Positions 9,450-18,271 of a stretch of 64,000 nucleotides of DNA are shown here, one piece after another (position 1 is the first letter of the stretch; each line of letters starts with the position of its first letter). The translations under genes and the position numbers were made by a program. The notes beneath the pieces are model-generated. The model worked only from the letters and a program-made list of their open reading frames with translations. It was not told the DNA's origin and ran no database searches. The DNA comes from Chromatiaceae bacterium. GTDB taxonomy: Bacteria; Pseudomonadota; Gammaproteobacteria; Chromatiales; Chromatiaceae. The DNA lies in the NCBI GenBank assembly GCA_024235395.1, contig JACKMK010000001.1, positions 186,001-250,000 of the forward strand, written 5' to 3'.

Positions 9450-9478
9450 GCACGATCAAGGCAGACGCTGTCGGGCGT

Positions 9479-10510
9479 TCAGCCGGACGGCAATGGTTCA
9501 TCGTCGTCATCCATATCCATTTGCAGCATGATGGCCTGCTTCAGCATGCGCCGATTCTTTGCCAAAGCCCCGCGCAGCTGCGCCACCTCCTGTTCCAGCA
9601 ACGCGACACGCCCCTCCAGGTCAGTCGGGCGCTGAGTGCTGGTACTCTCTGCGCGTACCGTCGGTCGGGTTTGGGTCGCCGTTTCGGCGTTCGCCTGCCC
9701 CATCTCCTGCGCCATCTCCTCAACCACTGTCTGCACGTGTGAACCATCGAGTTCGTGCAGTTCTTCCAGCGATCCGAACAACAGCAGTCGATCGCACAGA
9801 TTGTTCACCCGACGCGGCACGCCGCCGGTCGCCGAAAAGATCGCGTCGAACGCCTCGTCGCCGAGCAGGGGGTCATTCTGCCAACCGACCAGCGTGAGCC
9901 GGTGTTCGACATACGCCTGCAATTCCTGGCGGTCGAGCGGCCTGAGATGGTATCCGGCAATGATGCGCTGACGCACTTGCTCCATGCCGGGGCTCTGCAG
10001 GGTCTGCTTCAGTTCGAGCTGACCGAGCAGGAAACTTTGCAGCAGTGCCTGCCCGTCTTCCTGGTAATTGGACAGCATGCGCAGCTCTTCGATCGATCGC
10101 GGCGGCAGGTTCTGCGCCTCGTCGACGACCAGCAGGACACGTCTGCCCTCGGCACGCCGTGCGCGGAAAAAGGCCTCGAGGTTGCGGAGCAGCGCGGCCT
10201 TGGAAAGGTTTTCGTGGGCCAGGCCGAACGATGCACTGATCATGCGCAACACTTCGTCTTCGTTGATCTGGGTCGAAACCAGCTGTGCGGCGACGACGCT
10301 TTCATCGTGCAATTCCTTGAACAGGTTGCTGACCAGCATGGTCTTGCCGGTCCCGATACCGCCGGTTATGACGATGAAACCTTCCCCCTGACGGAGCCCG
10401 TAACGAAGGTAGGCCATCGCCCGGTTGTGCCCGGAGCTATTGAAGAAGAACCGCGCGTCCGGGCTCAGCTGGAAAGGTTTGCCGGACAGATTGTAGAAGG
10501 ATTCGTACAT
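9479..10510 (-). CDS. XrtA-associated AAA ATPase (ExeA/GspA-like)
   Basis: A 343-residue ATPase beginning M-Y-E-S-F-Y-N-L-S-G-K-P-F, as in the ExeA/GspA-like ATPases of PEP-CTERM loci. Walker A is G-G-I-G-T-G-K-T at 50-57 and Walker B ends L-L-V-V-D-E-A-Q at about 126-133. An AAA lid region follows (R-R-V-N-N-L-C-D). The C-terminal 70 residues are polar and contain a short predicted coiled coil. Relatives use ATP to help assemble secretion or export machinery; the exact role here is unknown. The start lies 2 nt after the stop of the upstream gene, so translation is probably coupled. Confidence 0.9.
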   Translation of the reverse strand: MYESFYNLSGKPFQLSPDARFFFNSSGHNRAMAYLRYGLRQGEGFIVITGGIGTGKTMLVSNLFKELHDESVVAAQLVSTQINEDEVLRMISASFGLAHENLSKAALLRNLEAFFRARRAEGRRVLLVVDEAQNLPPRSIEELRMLSNYQEDGQALLQSFLLGQLELKQTLQSPGMEQVRQRIIAGYHLRPLDRQELQAYVEHRLTLVGWQNDPLLGDEAFDAIFSATGGVPRRVNNLCDRLLLFGSLEELHELDGSHVQTVVEEMAQEMGQANAETATQTRPTVRAESTSTQRPTDLEGRVALLEQEVAQLRGALAKNRRMLKQAIMLQMDMDDDDEPLPSG

Positions 10511-10512
10511 GG

Positions 10513-11952
10513 CTAGAGAAAACTCGTGGTGAGCGAGAGCCCGATCCGGTTTTCTGTTTCCGTCCCGCTGTCCGAAAAATCATCCTCTTGATGCGAGACA
10601 CTCAACGATGCGCTGGTGCGCGGGGACAACCTCTTGCTCAGCGAAAAGCGCACATCGAAGCTGTCGCTTTTCGCGTCATTGTCGTTGACGCTATGGGTGT
10701 ATCCACCGCTGACCGAGGCACTGTAGTCACCCCCAAGGCGGCGCGAGACGTGCGCCGTCATGCCATAGGTGTCCTCGTTCGCCTGCGACACTTCATACTC
10801 GCGCTTCGAGAGGTACCCGGTGACGGACACGTTGGTGCGACGCCCGGTTACTGTCACGATACCGCTGACGCGGGTGCTGATGAAATCCTCGTTGATATCA
10901 CGCAGATCCGGAATATTGACGATGACCGGGTCGCCGGTGTCCGGATCGACGATGATGTTGCCGTTCTCGTCTGCAAGGAAGAAAAACGAATCGACCAGTT
11001 CGAAACTGCGCCGGTTGGAGATATCGCGAGACACGGTTATCCCGGTACGCGTCCGCCGGCTGACGTGCGATATCTGGCCGGAATAGGTGTGGCCGAAATA
11101 CCGCGATCCGTAATTTGCAGACAGGCTGGTGCGTGACGTCGGGTTCCATGCGGCCCCCACAGACCAGGTAATCCCGTTCGTGTCGCTGCGGCTGGTTTCG
11201 ACGTCGTTGTCCTCCCAACCGATGGTGGAACTCAGATTCAGCCGGGGGTTGACGCGATAGCCGACACCGGCGCTTGCCGTGGTCGTGCTGTCGTCGCGAT
11301 CGTCGTAGTGCGTGGATCGCTGGCTGACATCACTCCGCCAGCTCAAAGGCCCGAAATAACGACCGCTTTGCACCCCCAGATGCAATCGCGACGAGGTTGA
11401 ATCGCTGCCGCTGTTGCCGGAGTCGCTGACCACGTAGTCGACAGAGTTGTTGCTGACAAAATCCGCGTAACGGTTCAGGTGATGCTTGAAGATCGGTTTC
11501 ACTCGCAGCGAGTAGCTCTGTTGCCCGCCACGCCGATCGAAATTGATCGAGTCGACGTTGCTCGTCGTGGTGCCGTCACCACTGCTCAGACGGGCCGTGG
11601 CCTCGCCGCCAAGGAAGAAGAAATCCTCGATCGCCTCCACTTCACCGGCCGCCAGCAGGGAATGCGCAATCGGGCGCGGGTTGGTATCACCGGTGCCTTC
11701 TGACAGCGTCAACCGGTAGTGCGCATTGGCCTTGGAACGGCCGCCTTTCCCCGTTAGGTTCAAGCTCGGGCTCAGTTGCAACACTGTCCCGGAGGAACCC
11801 TCGGAGTCATCGACCACCGTCGCGCTTGCAGTGACCGAATCCTTCAGTCGCCATTCGCCGGCGCTCGCCGTACCAGTGAAGCAAACCGTGACCACCGCAA
11901 TCCCGGCGAAAGAGCCGAGATTCCGCAACCACCCGCGCTTGGCAAGATGCAT
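10513..11952 (-). CDS. PEP-CTERM-locus outer-membrane beta-barrel protein (TIGR03016-like)
   Basis: A 479-residue exported protein. The ATG at 11952 has a GGGAG ribosome-binding site and gives a signal peptide with a hydrophobic core near residues 14-30 (A-G-I-A-V-V-T-V-C-F-T-G-T-A-S-A) followed by A-S-A-G-E-W cleavage. The mature part alternates polar and hydrophobic residues, is rich in Ser, Thr and Asp, and ends S-L-T-T-S-F-L with a terminal aromatic-x pattern typical of outer-membrane barrels. Proteins of this family occupy the same slot in other XrtA loci, and a role in polysaccharide export through the outer membrane is plausible but unproven. Confidence 0.85.
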   Translation of the reverse strand: MHLAKRGWLRNLGSFAGIAVVTVCFTGTASAGEWRLKDSVTASATVVDDSEGSSGTVLQLSPSLNLTGKGGRSKANAHYRLTLSEGTGDTNPRPIAHSLLAAGEVEAIEDFFFLGGEATARLSSGDGTTTSNVDSINFDRRGGQQSYSLRVKPIFKHHLNRYADFVSNNSVDYVVSDSGNSGSDSTSSRLHLGVQSGRYFGPLSWRSDVSQRSTHYDDRDDSTTTASAGVGYRVNPRLNLSSTIGWEDNDVETSRSDTNGITWSVGAAWNPTSRTSLSANYGSRYFGHTYSGQISHVSRRTRTGITVSRDISNRRSFELVDSFFFLADENGNIIVDPDTGDPVIVNIPDLRDINEDFISTRVSGIVTVTGRRTNVSVTGYLSKREYEVSQANEDTYGMTAHVSRRLGGDYSASVSGGYTHSVNDNDAKSDSFDVRFSLSKRLSPRTSASLSVSHQEDDFSDSGTETENRIGLSLTTSFL

Positions 11953-11968
11953 CTCCCGCGACTCCCTC

Positions 11969-12991
11969 CTAATGCTCATCGCTACCGTAGCCGTATCCGT
12001 ACCCATAGCCGTATCGATAACCGTAGCCGTAGCCGTAGCGACCGAAGAACAGGTCGGGTTTGCACTTGTTCAGGATCAGCGACACTTTTTCGACGGAATT
12101 CAACTGCGATACCGCGTCCTGCACTAGAAACTGCGGCGTGACACCGGATTCGACGACCAAGCAGATCTGTCCCATCTGGTGGGCGAGCACGCTCGCCTCG
12201 CTGGTGGCGAGCAACGGTGGGGAATCGAACAGCACGACACGGTCCGCGTACCGCAATGCCAGTTCGTCCAGGAGATGGCGCATCGTATTGCTGGCCAGCA
12301 GTTCGGTCGAACGCCTGTGCCGACGCCCTGCCGGCAACACCGAGAACTTGGGTATGTCCGTCTTGACCAACAGATCCTTGAGATCCAGGCTGTCATCGAT
12401 CAGCCGATCAGTCAGCCCCGGAAGATTGTTGATCTTCAGCAGGCGAGACAAGCCGGGTTTCGCGAGGTCGGCATCGACCAGCAAGACCGTGCGATCCATT
12501 TCCATGGCGATCGAGATCGCCAGATTGAGCGAACTGAAGGTCTTGCCCTCGCCCTCGACCGAACTGGTCACCATGATCAGGTTGCGATGCGCCTCGCCCA
12601 TCGCCCCCTGGCCGAACGCCCGCGTCAGCAACGGCCGTTTGATCATACGGTACTCTTCCGCCGTGCGGCTGCGCTCGGAATCGGGCGAAAGCACGCCTTC
12701 GAGGCCCAGTGCACGAATCCGCAACACATCGCTCGGCGCTGTCGGAGACTCGTCGAGCGGAAGTTCCATCGCCGGTTCGGCGGCAACGAAAGCTTCCGGC
12801 TCTGGCGTTTCGACCGACGCCTGAGGCGGTTCGAAAGTCATTTCGTCTGACACCGGGGCTTCGGCGACCGCCTCGGCTTCCGCACGCGGTGGTGGTGCCG
12901 CGGGCTCACGGGCGGCAGGTGCCGGTGGCTTCTGCGCCGGCTGGTCCAGCTTGCCCATCATTTTTTCGACGGCTTTTTCGATGATGCTCAT
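11969..12991 (-). CDS. XrtA-system tyrosine autokinase (BY-kinase)
   Basis: A 340-residue cytoplasmic tyrosine kinase of the CapB/EpsG type. Residues 1 to about 90 are an Ala/Pro/Glu-rich linker. The P-loop S-S-V-E-G-E-G-K-T is at 143-151, Walker A' L-V-D-A-D at 171-175, and a Walker B-like V-V-L-F-D-S-P-P follows. The C-terminus is a run of alternating Tyr and Gly with nine tyrosines, the expected autophosphorylation cluster. It should act with the chain-length protein encoded just upstream (gap 2 nt), cycling phosphorylation to control polymer length and export. The Tyr cluster is encoded by hexanucleotide repeats, which could vary in copy number. Confidence 0.93.
   Translation of the reverse strand: MSIIEKAVEKMMGKLDQPAQKPPAPAAREPAAPPPRAEAEAVAEAPVSDEMTFEPPQASVETPEPEAFVAAEPAMELPLDESPTAPSDVLRIRALGLEGVLSPDSERSRTAEEYRMIKRPLLTRAFGQGAMGEAHRNLIMVTSSVEGEGKTFSSLNLAISIAMEMDRTVLLVDADLAKPGLSRLLKINNLPGLTDRLIDDSLDLKDLLVKTDIPKFSVLPAGRRHRRSTELLASNTMRHLLDELALRYADRVVLFDSPPLLATSEASVLAHQMGQICLVVESGVTPQFLVQDAVSQLNSVEKVSLILNKCKPDLFFGRYGYGYGYRYGYGYGYGYGSDEH
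11984..12040. repeat. Degenerate hexanucleotide repeat coding the kinase Tyr-Gly tail
   Basis: About nine tandem copies of a hexamer (plus-strand form CCGTAG, with variants CCGTAT, CCGTAC, CCATAG and CGATAA) encode the Tyr-Gly/Tyr-Arg tail of the kinase. Because the unit is six bases, gain or loss of copies keeps the reading frame and changes tyrosine number by one each time. Confidence 0.75.
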
Positions 12992-12993
12992 GG

Positions 12994-14592
12994 TCAGGCC
13001 AGATTCAACGACTGCGCCAATCGCGGCAGAAGTTCGATGTTGAATTGATACAACGCGATCACGACGCCAAATGTAAGCAGCAATCCGCTCAGCGTCAGGA
13101 CGAAACTCACGTTGCGCACCTTGCGTGCGCGGATCTGGTCAGTCGTCCATATCATGTTGACGCTGCCCAACACAGGCAGATTCAAGGTCTCGCTGAGCGC
13201 CTGACGTTCGTCGAACGTCGGTCGGAACTGCGACATCAGGAAAGCGACCCCAAACCCGACCGCGAGGCCGGCGAGCAGGACCAGGGAACTCAGCAGGACA
13301 CGATTCGGACCGGAGGGCTTGGTCGGCGCCCGCGGAGGATCGACCACCCGGAAGCGAACGTTTTCCGCCGTGCTGTCCACCTTGCGTCCGAGACGTGCCG
13401 ATTCCAGGCGGGTCTCGAGCACGTCGTAGTTCTTCTTGGCGATCTGGTAATCGTTCAGCAGGTCGCGACGCTCCGCTTCCAGTGCCAGTACCTTGTCGAT
13501 CGAGCCCTCGAGTTCCGCGAGTTGCTTCTCGTAAGCGGCAAGCCGTGTCTTTCGGGCTGCCACGTCACCCTCGAGCTGCGCCATCGAGATGCGCATCTGC
13601 TGATAGACCGGGTTTTTGTCGGCGTCGTAGGCGGTCGGGCCGGCCTCTGCCAGCCGCCGCTGGATCTCCGCAATGATGCCAGCACGTTCCTGCTTGAGGT
13701 CGGCCAATGAGCGTTGCGCCTGGACCACGTCCGGATGACGATCCGTGTAGCGCACGTTCAGTTCGTCGAGGCGCAGCTGCACCGACTGGATACGCCGGTC
13801 TATATCGGCCGTTTCCGGGTTGTGAGTGACCTCGGGCACCGGCACCATGCCGAAACTCGGCACCTCGCCTTCGACCTGGCGACGTGTCGTCTCCAGACGC
13901 TCTTCGAGGGCCGCCAGTTCGAGCTTGTCGGAAGCTATCCGCTCCTTCAGTTCCCGCACCCTCTTGTAGAAGCTGTCCGAACCTTCCGGCAGGACCTCGA
14001 AATTGCGCTGTTTGAAACGCGCCAGCTCGGCATCGAGTTCACGCAGACGACGCTCATACTCCGATTTCTGCTGCTCGAGGAACTGGGTCGCCGAATCCTG
14101 CTCCTTGCGGGCCTCGCCCAGATTGCTCTCCATAAAGATGGTCAACAGCGATTTGACGACCATGGTCGCGAGTTCCGGAGAGTCCGAATCGTGCGAGATC
14201 GTGTAGAGGTTTTCGCGGGAGGTGCCGGACAAACGAATATTTTTCTTCAGGCGGCTCAACAACTCGTCCTTCTCGGCATCGGTGGTCGCCTTCAGGTCGA
14301 GGTCCGTCATGCGCGTGACCTTCTCCAGGTTCGGCTGACTGAGCAGGGTCCGCGTCATCAGAAAGATCTTCTGTTCGGTATCGCCCGCGTTGAACGCGAT
14401 GCCTTTCAGCAAGGGGCGAAGCACCGAGGAAGTATCGACGTAGACGCGCGCCGATGCCCGGAACTCATCCGGAATGCGCGCCACGACCGACCAACCGATG
14501 ACACAGATCAGCCACGCGACTCCGAGCATCCACCAGCGGAAACGCCAGGTTCCCCTGGCGTACCGAAGCAGTATTACGATGACGTCATGCAT
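12994..14592 (-). CDS. XrtA-system polysaccharide chain-length determinant (Wzz/GNVR)
   Basis: A 532-residue inner-membrane protein of the polysaccharide co-polymerase family. A Wzz-type N-terminal domain has a transmembrane helix at about residues 18-38 (W-W-M-L-G-V-A-W-L-I-C-V-I-G-W). A long periplasmic coiled-coil stretch (about 170-400) contains heptad-like Glu/Arg/Leu patterns, and two hydrophobic segments follow near 435-455 and 495-517. It sets polymer length and contacts the tyrosine kinase encoded 2 nt downstream. This PEP-CTERM subgroup lacks the fused kinase seen in E. coli Wzc. The gene starts 16 nt after the export lipoprotein ends. Confidence 0.92.
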   Translation of the reverse strand: MHDVIVILLRYARGTWRFRWWMLGVAWLICVIGWSVVARIPDEFRASARVYVDTSSVLRPLLKGIAFNAGDTEQKIFLMTRTLLSQPNLEKVTRMTDLDLKATTDAEKDELLSRLKKNIRLSGTSRENLYTISHDSDSPELATMVVKSLLTIFMESNLGEARKEQDSATQFLEQQKSEYERRLRELDAELARFKQRNFEVLPEGSDSFYKRVRELKERIASDKLELAALEERLETTRRQVEGEVPSFGMVPVPEVTHNPETADIDRRIQSVQLRLDELNVRYTDRHPDVVQAQRSLADLKQERAGIIAEIQRRLAEAGPTAYDADKNPVYQQMRISMAQLEGDVAARKTRLAAYEKQLAELEGSIDKVLALEAERRDLLNDYQIAKKNYDVLETRLESARLGRKVDSTAENVRFRVVDPPRAPTKPSGPNRVLLSSLVLLAGLAVGFGVAFLMSQFRPTFDERQALSETLNLPVLGSVNMIWTTDQIRARKVRNVSFVLTLSGLLLTFGVVIALYQFNIELLPRLAQSLNLA

Positions 14593-14608
14593 ACCGCTCG
14601 CCTACAGC

Positions 14609-15250
14609 TCAGAACCATGCCTCTGGGACAATGATGATATCGCCAGGCCGCATGTCGACGTTGGCCGTGATATCGCCGTCTTTCAGCAGGTCGTCGAGCC
14701 GCAGGCGGAACTGCTCCTGATTACCGTCGACCGCACGGATCAACGTCGCATCGTTGCCCGCCGCGTATTGCGTCAGGCCGCCGGTTTCGACCATCACGTC
14801 GAGCAGGGTCATCGAATCACGGTACAGCAGCGCTTTGGGCCTGGCCGACTCACCGACGACGCGGATCTGCTCGCGGAAGGTGCCGACAAACGACCCCACG
14901 ATTACCGTGACCAGCGGATCGCGAAGGTAGGTCGCCAATTCGGCCTCCAGGTCGCGCGCGAGTTCGGCCGGCGTCTTGCCCGCCGCAGGGACCTCCTCGA
15001 GCAGCGGCGCGGAAAGCAGGCCGTCCGGGCGCACCGGCACCGAGGTGCTGACTTCGGGGTTACGCCAGACGAATATCTGCACCGAGTCGCCCGGTGCAAT
15101 CCGATAGCGCGTCGAATATTGGGCATCACCGCTGGCCGTCGGCAGTTCAGGCCGCGCATTTTTCTGCGACGCGCACCCCGTCATTACCAAAACCCCCGCA
15201 AGGGCGCCCAGCGTGGTGACCAAGCGCACTGATCTAAGGAGATTCCGCAT
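14609..15250 (-). CDS. XrtA-system polysaccharide export lipoprotein (Wza/EpsE-like)
   Basis: A 213-residue outer-membrane export protein. The ATG at 15250 follows a GAGAGG ribosome-binding site; the longer upstream frame adds 19 residues without a good signal. The signal sequence ends in lipobox V-M-T-G-C with Cys26 as lipidation site. A polysaccharide-export domain begins Y-R-I-A-P-G-D-S-V-Q-I, and an SLBB-type beta-grasp domain follows with R-V-V-G-E-S-A-R-P-K-A. The protein is shorter than E. coli Wza, as usual for PEP-CTERM loci. It is the first gene of the exopolysaccharide operon, so the promoter must lie in 15251-15477. Confidence 0.92.
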   Translation of the reverse strand: MRNLLRSVRLVTTLGALAGVLVMTGCASQKNARPELPTASGDAQYSTRYRIAPGDSVQIFVWRNPEVSTSVPVRPDGLLSAPLLEEVPAAGKTPAELARDLEAELATYLRDPLVTVIVGSFVGTFREQIRVVGESARPKALLYRDSMTLLDVMVETGGLTQYAAGNDATLIRAVDGNQEQFRLRLDDLLKDGDITANVDMRPGDIIIVPEAWF

Positions 15251-15477
15251 ATCAATCCTCTCTTTCATGGTCGCTGTCCGTCGAAGCCTATCTGCGCCGC
15301 CTTCCACGGCCCGGGCAGTTTACTCAATGTTCATCAAAAAAGCTTGCTGCACAAACGGTTGTAGCGGCAGCTTGTAAATAATCCTGACATTGCGGCGACG
15401 CCAAAAACCGTCGCGCCGCAGCCATACCGACCCGGGCTATACTGCACGCCGCGATTGCCACTCGAAGACTTTCCCGC
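15251..15477. other. Divergent intergenic region between the exopolysaccharide operon and cysZ
   Basis: About 230 bases that must hold the promoters for the minus-strand exopolysaccharide operon and for cysZ. It is less GC-rich than the flanking genes. A near-palindromic ACAAACGGTTGT lies at about 15352-15363, and AAGCTTGCTGC and GCGGCAGCTT flank it. No sigma-54 match (TGGCAC, 5 nt, TTGCW) was found on either strand, unlike upstream of the PEP-CTERM gene. Confidence 0.4.
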
Positions 15478-16200
15478 ATGTGGTCCACGATAGGCGGTTT
15501 TTTCCTGCCGTTCCAAGGTTTAACCCTCGTATTTCGTCCCGGCCTGCGGCGCTACGTACTGGTTCCGCTGGTCCTCAACGTCGTCATATTCGCCGGTCTC
15601 GCGTATGTCGCCGGCCATTATTTCGACGTCTTCATGGATCGCTGGCTGCCGACGCACGAGTGGCTCGCGTTCCTGCGCTGGGTGCTCTGGGCGATCTTCG
15701 CAACGGCCTATGCGCTGGCGTTGTTCTACGGTTTCACCCTGATCGCCAACCTGATCGGCGCGCCTTTCAACGCCTTGTTAGCGGCGCGTGTCGAGGAAAA
15801 GTTAACCGGTGAGCTGCCGCAACAGGCCGATGCCTCAGTGCTCGCCGCGATCGGCCCCGCACTGGCCGGCGAACTGAGCAAGATCCTGTATCTCGCCAGT
15901 CGCGCACTGCCGTTGCTGATCCTGTTCCTGGTTCCCGGACTGAACATCCTGGTCAGTATTGGATGGGTCCTGTTCGGGTTCTGGTTTCTCACGATCGAGT
16001 ACGCCGATTACCCGATGGGCAATCACGGCATCGCGCCGCGAGATCAACGCAAACACCTGCGGAGCCGGCGCTGGAAATCCCTGTTATTCGGGGCCGGGGT
16101 GACCACGCTGATGCTGATCCCGGTGCTGCAGTTCGCGGCGATGCCTGCCGCCGTCGCCGGCGCGACCCGGCTGTGGGTCGACGATCTGCAACCGGATTGA
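15478..16200 (+). CDS. cysZ: CysZ/EI24 family membrane protein
   Basis: A 240-residue inner-membrane protein of the CysZ (EI24) family, sulfate-permeating channels that feed cysteine synthesis. Hydrophobic segments lie near residues 20-45, 62-100, 140-165 and 200-220. The N-terminal F-L-P-F-Q-G-L-T-L-V-F-R-P-G-L-R-R-Y, the F-T-L-I-A-N-L-I-G-A-P-F-N motif and the E-Y-A-D-Y-P-M-G-N-H motif are characteristic. Length matches E. coli CysZ. No other cys genes are adjacent, so it appears to be a single-gene unit. It converges on the aminotransferase gene 18 nt away. Confidence 0.88.
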   Translation: MWSTIGGFFLPFQGLTLVFRPGLRRYVLVPLVLNVVIFAGLAYVAGHYFDVFMDRWLPTHEWLAFLRWVLWAIFATAYALALFYGFTLIANLIGAPFNALLAARVEEKLTGELPQQADASVLAAIGPALAGELSKILYLASRALPLLILFLVPGLNILVSIGWVLFGFWFLTIEYADYPMGNHGIAPRDQRKHLRSRRWKSLLFGAGVTTLMLIPVLQFAAMPAAVAGATRLWVDDLQPD

Positions 16201-16218
16201 TCCACCCCCCGCCCGCTC

Positions 16219-17388
16219 CTAGGTCTCGGTGCGCAGCCAGGCGGCGATCCGCTCGACACCGATCGCCAGACGGTCAAGATCGGTCGTGTACGCAAAACGC
16301 ACGTGCCGGCCGGCCAGATGGGCGCCGAAATCCACGCCGGGGGTGATTGCCACCCCGGCCCCTTCCAGCAGGCGCCGGCAGAGCGTCTCGCCATCATCGG
16401 CAAATGGCCGGATGTCCGCGTACAGATAGAAGGCGCCGGCCGGTCGCGCGCCGATCCCGAACCCCAGCTCGGTCAAGGCGTCGTACAGGAAATCGCGTCG
16501 ATGCCGGAACGCCTCGCGCCGCTCTTCGAGGATCGCCATCGTCGATGCCTTGAACGCGGCCAGCGCGGCAAACTGCGACGGTGTCGGCGCGGCGATGAAC
16601 AGGTTCTGGGCGAGGCGTTCGAGCGGTTCGACCAGCCCTTCCGGCGCGACCAGCCATCCGACCCGCCAACCGGTCATGCCAAAGAACTTCGAGAAGCTGT
16701 TGATGACGACGATATTGTCGTCGCCGAGTGCGAGCGCGGTCTGCGGCGGCGCGTCATATTGCAGGCCCTGGTAGATCTCGTCACAGACCAGCAGCGTGTC
16801 CGGTTGCGTCCGCAGCTGCGCGGCCAGTGCGGCAATCTCGGCATTCCCGATCAGGTTGCCGGTCGGGTTCGCCGGCGACGCGAGCATCAGTGCCCGCAGA
16901 CCCTCGCCGATCAGCGGCTGCAGGGCATCCGGCCGGACCGCGTAGCCGTCGTCCACCGAAACGGGCAGCGCGACCGGCACGCCACCCAGCTGCGAGATCA
17001 TATGACGGTTGCACGGGTAGCCGGGGTCGGTCACGACCACGCGGTCGCCGGGATCGACCAGCGCACCCAGCACCAGCTGCAGCGCACCCGAGGCACCCGG
17101 CGTGATCAGGACCCGCGCCGGGTCGATGCTCACCGCAAAACGTCGCGCGTAGTAGTCGGCGATCGCCTCGCGCAATGCCGGCAGACCGGCCGCCGGCGTG
17201 TAGCGCGTCTGTCCGTCGCGCAAGGCGCGCATGGCCGCCTCGATCACCGGCCGAGGCGATTCGAAATCCGGTTCGCCGATCTCCATGTGCACGATGTCAC
17301 GCCCGGCGGTCTCGAGCGCGCGCGCCTGCGCGAGGATCTGCATCACCCGGAACGGCGCGATCTCCTGCATGCGGCGCGCGATTCTCAT
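16219..17388 (-). CDS. PLP-dependent class I/II aminotransferase
   Basis: A 389-residue fold-type I aminotransferase. The PLP-binding lysine is Lys234 in S-F-S-K-F-F-G-M-T-G-W-R-V-G-W, Asp203 (C-D-E-I-Y) should contact the pyridine nitrogen, and N-P-T-G is present at about 174-177. The N-terminal I-G-E-P-D-F and Y-T-P-A-A-G-L-P-A-L-R segments are typical of the aspartate/alanine aminotransferase-like group. The amino donor and acceptor cannot be told from sequence. Its ATG overlaps the stop of the upstream HAD gene (ATGA), so the two are translationally coupled. Confidence 0.88.
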   Translation of the reverse strand: MRIARRMQEIAPFRVMQILAQARALETAGRDIVHMEIGEPDFESPRPVIEAAMRALRDGQTRYTPAAGLPALREAIADYYARRFAVSIDPARVLITPGASGALQLVLGALVDPGDRVVVTDPGYPCNRHMISQLGGVPVALPVSVDDGYAVRPDALQPLIGEGLRALMLASPANPTGNLIGNAEIAALAAQLRTQPDTLLVCDEIYQGLQYDAPPQTALALGDDNIVVINSFSKFFGMTGWRVGWLVAPEGLVEPLERLAQNLFIAAPTPSQFAALAAFKASTMAILEERREAFRHRRDFLYDALTELGFGIGARPAGAFYLYADIRPFADDGETLCRRLLEGAGVAITPGVDFGAHLAGRHVRFAYTTDLDRLAIGVERIAAWLRTET

Positions 17389-18167
17389 CCGGGTACTTCA
17401 GCCCCGGCGCCGAGCACCTCGCGCAGAAAAGGCAGGTCGACCATCCCCGCCTGCGGCGCCGGCCCGGCAATGCTGGTGGCCGGGCGGCGCGGCTCGCCGA
17501 GCGAATCGAGCACCACCATGGCGGCGCTGAAATCCTGGCCCAGCGTGTAATCGTTGACCGTCACGACAACCCGTTCGATGCCGGCATCGCGCGCGGAATG
17601 CACACCGTGCGCCGAGTCCTCGAATGCGATGACTTCGTCGGGATCCAGTTGCATGCGTTCCAGTACCCAGGTGTAGATGTCCGGCGCCGGTTTCTTGTGC
17701 GGCACGATATCACCCGCACCGACCACCTCGAACCAATCCAGACCGTCTGCCGCCAATGCATTGCTGAGCAGTGCGCTGACATTCTCCGGAGTCGTGGTCG
17801 TCGCGATCGCCAGCCGCAGGCCGGCGCCCCGGGCCTGTTCCAGCAGACGGCGTACGCCCGGGCGCAAGGGTATCGCGCCCTCGGCCATCAACGCCATGTA
17901 GTGACGGGTTTTGTCGCGATGCAAACCCGCGATGAAGCCCGCCAGATCGTCGGGACGACGGAAATCGCGGTTGAAGCTGTCGAGGTAATACCGTATCCGC
18001 TCCTTGCCGCCGGTCACGCTCAGCAACTTGCCGTACAGCTCGACCGTCCAGTCCCAGTCCAGGCCGGCCTCGCGGAACGCGCGGTTGAATGCCACGCGGT
18101 GGCCGTCGCGTTCCGTGTCGGCGAGCGTACCGTCGACGTCGAACAACAAGGCTTTCAGCTCACTCAA
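17385..18167 (-). CDS. HAD phosphatase, CbbY-like
   Basis: A 260-residue HAD hydrolase. The nucleophile motif F-D-V-D-G-T-L-A-D-T-E contains Asp10 and Asp12, and A-F-E-D-S-A-H-G-V carries the late acidic motif. The cap-domain signature H-R-V-A-F-N-R-A-F-R-E-A-G-L-D-W and V-T-G-G-K-E-R-I match CbbY, the xylulose-1,5-bisphosphate phosphatase that removes a Rubisco inhibitor in autotrophs. No cbb genes are nearby, so the substrate is inferred only from similarity. It is coupled to the downstream aminotransferase by a 4-nt overlap. Confidence 0.85.
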   Translation of the reverse strand: MSELKALLFDVDGTLADTERDGHRVAFNRAFREAGLDWDWTVELYGKLLSVTGGKERIRYYLDSFNRDFRRPDDLAGFIAGLHRDKTRHYMALMAEGAIPLRPGVRRLLEQARGAGLRLAIATTTTPENVSALLSNALAADGLDWFEVVGAGDIVPHKKPAPDIYTWVLERMQLDPDEVIAFEDSAHGVHSARDAGIERVVVTVNDYTLGQDFSAAMVVLDSLGEPRRPATSIAGPAPQAGMVDLPFLREVLGAGAEVPG

Positions 18168-18271
18168 TTTGATACTCCCGGCAAAAGCGCTGAGCTTATC
18201 CGACCCAACGGCGCAATTGCCCCTACATGCAGTGAATGTTAGTTTGATGGTTTGACGCGGAGGCCGCGAGC

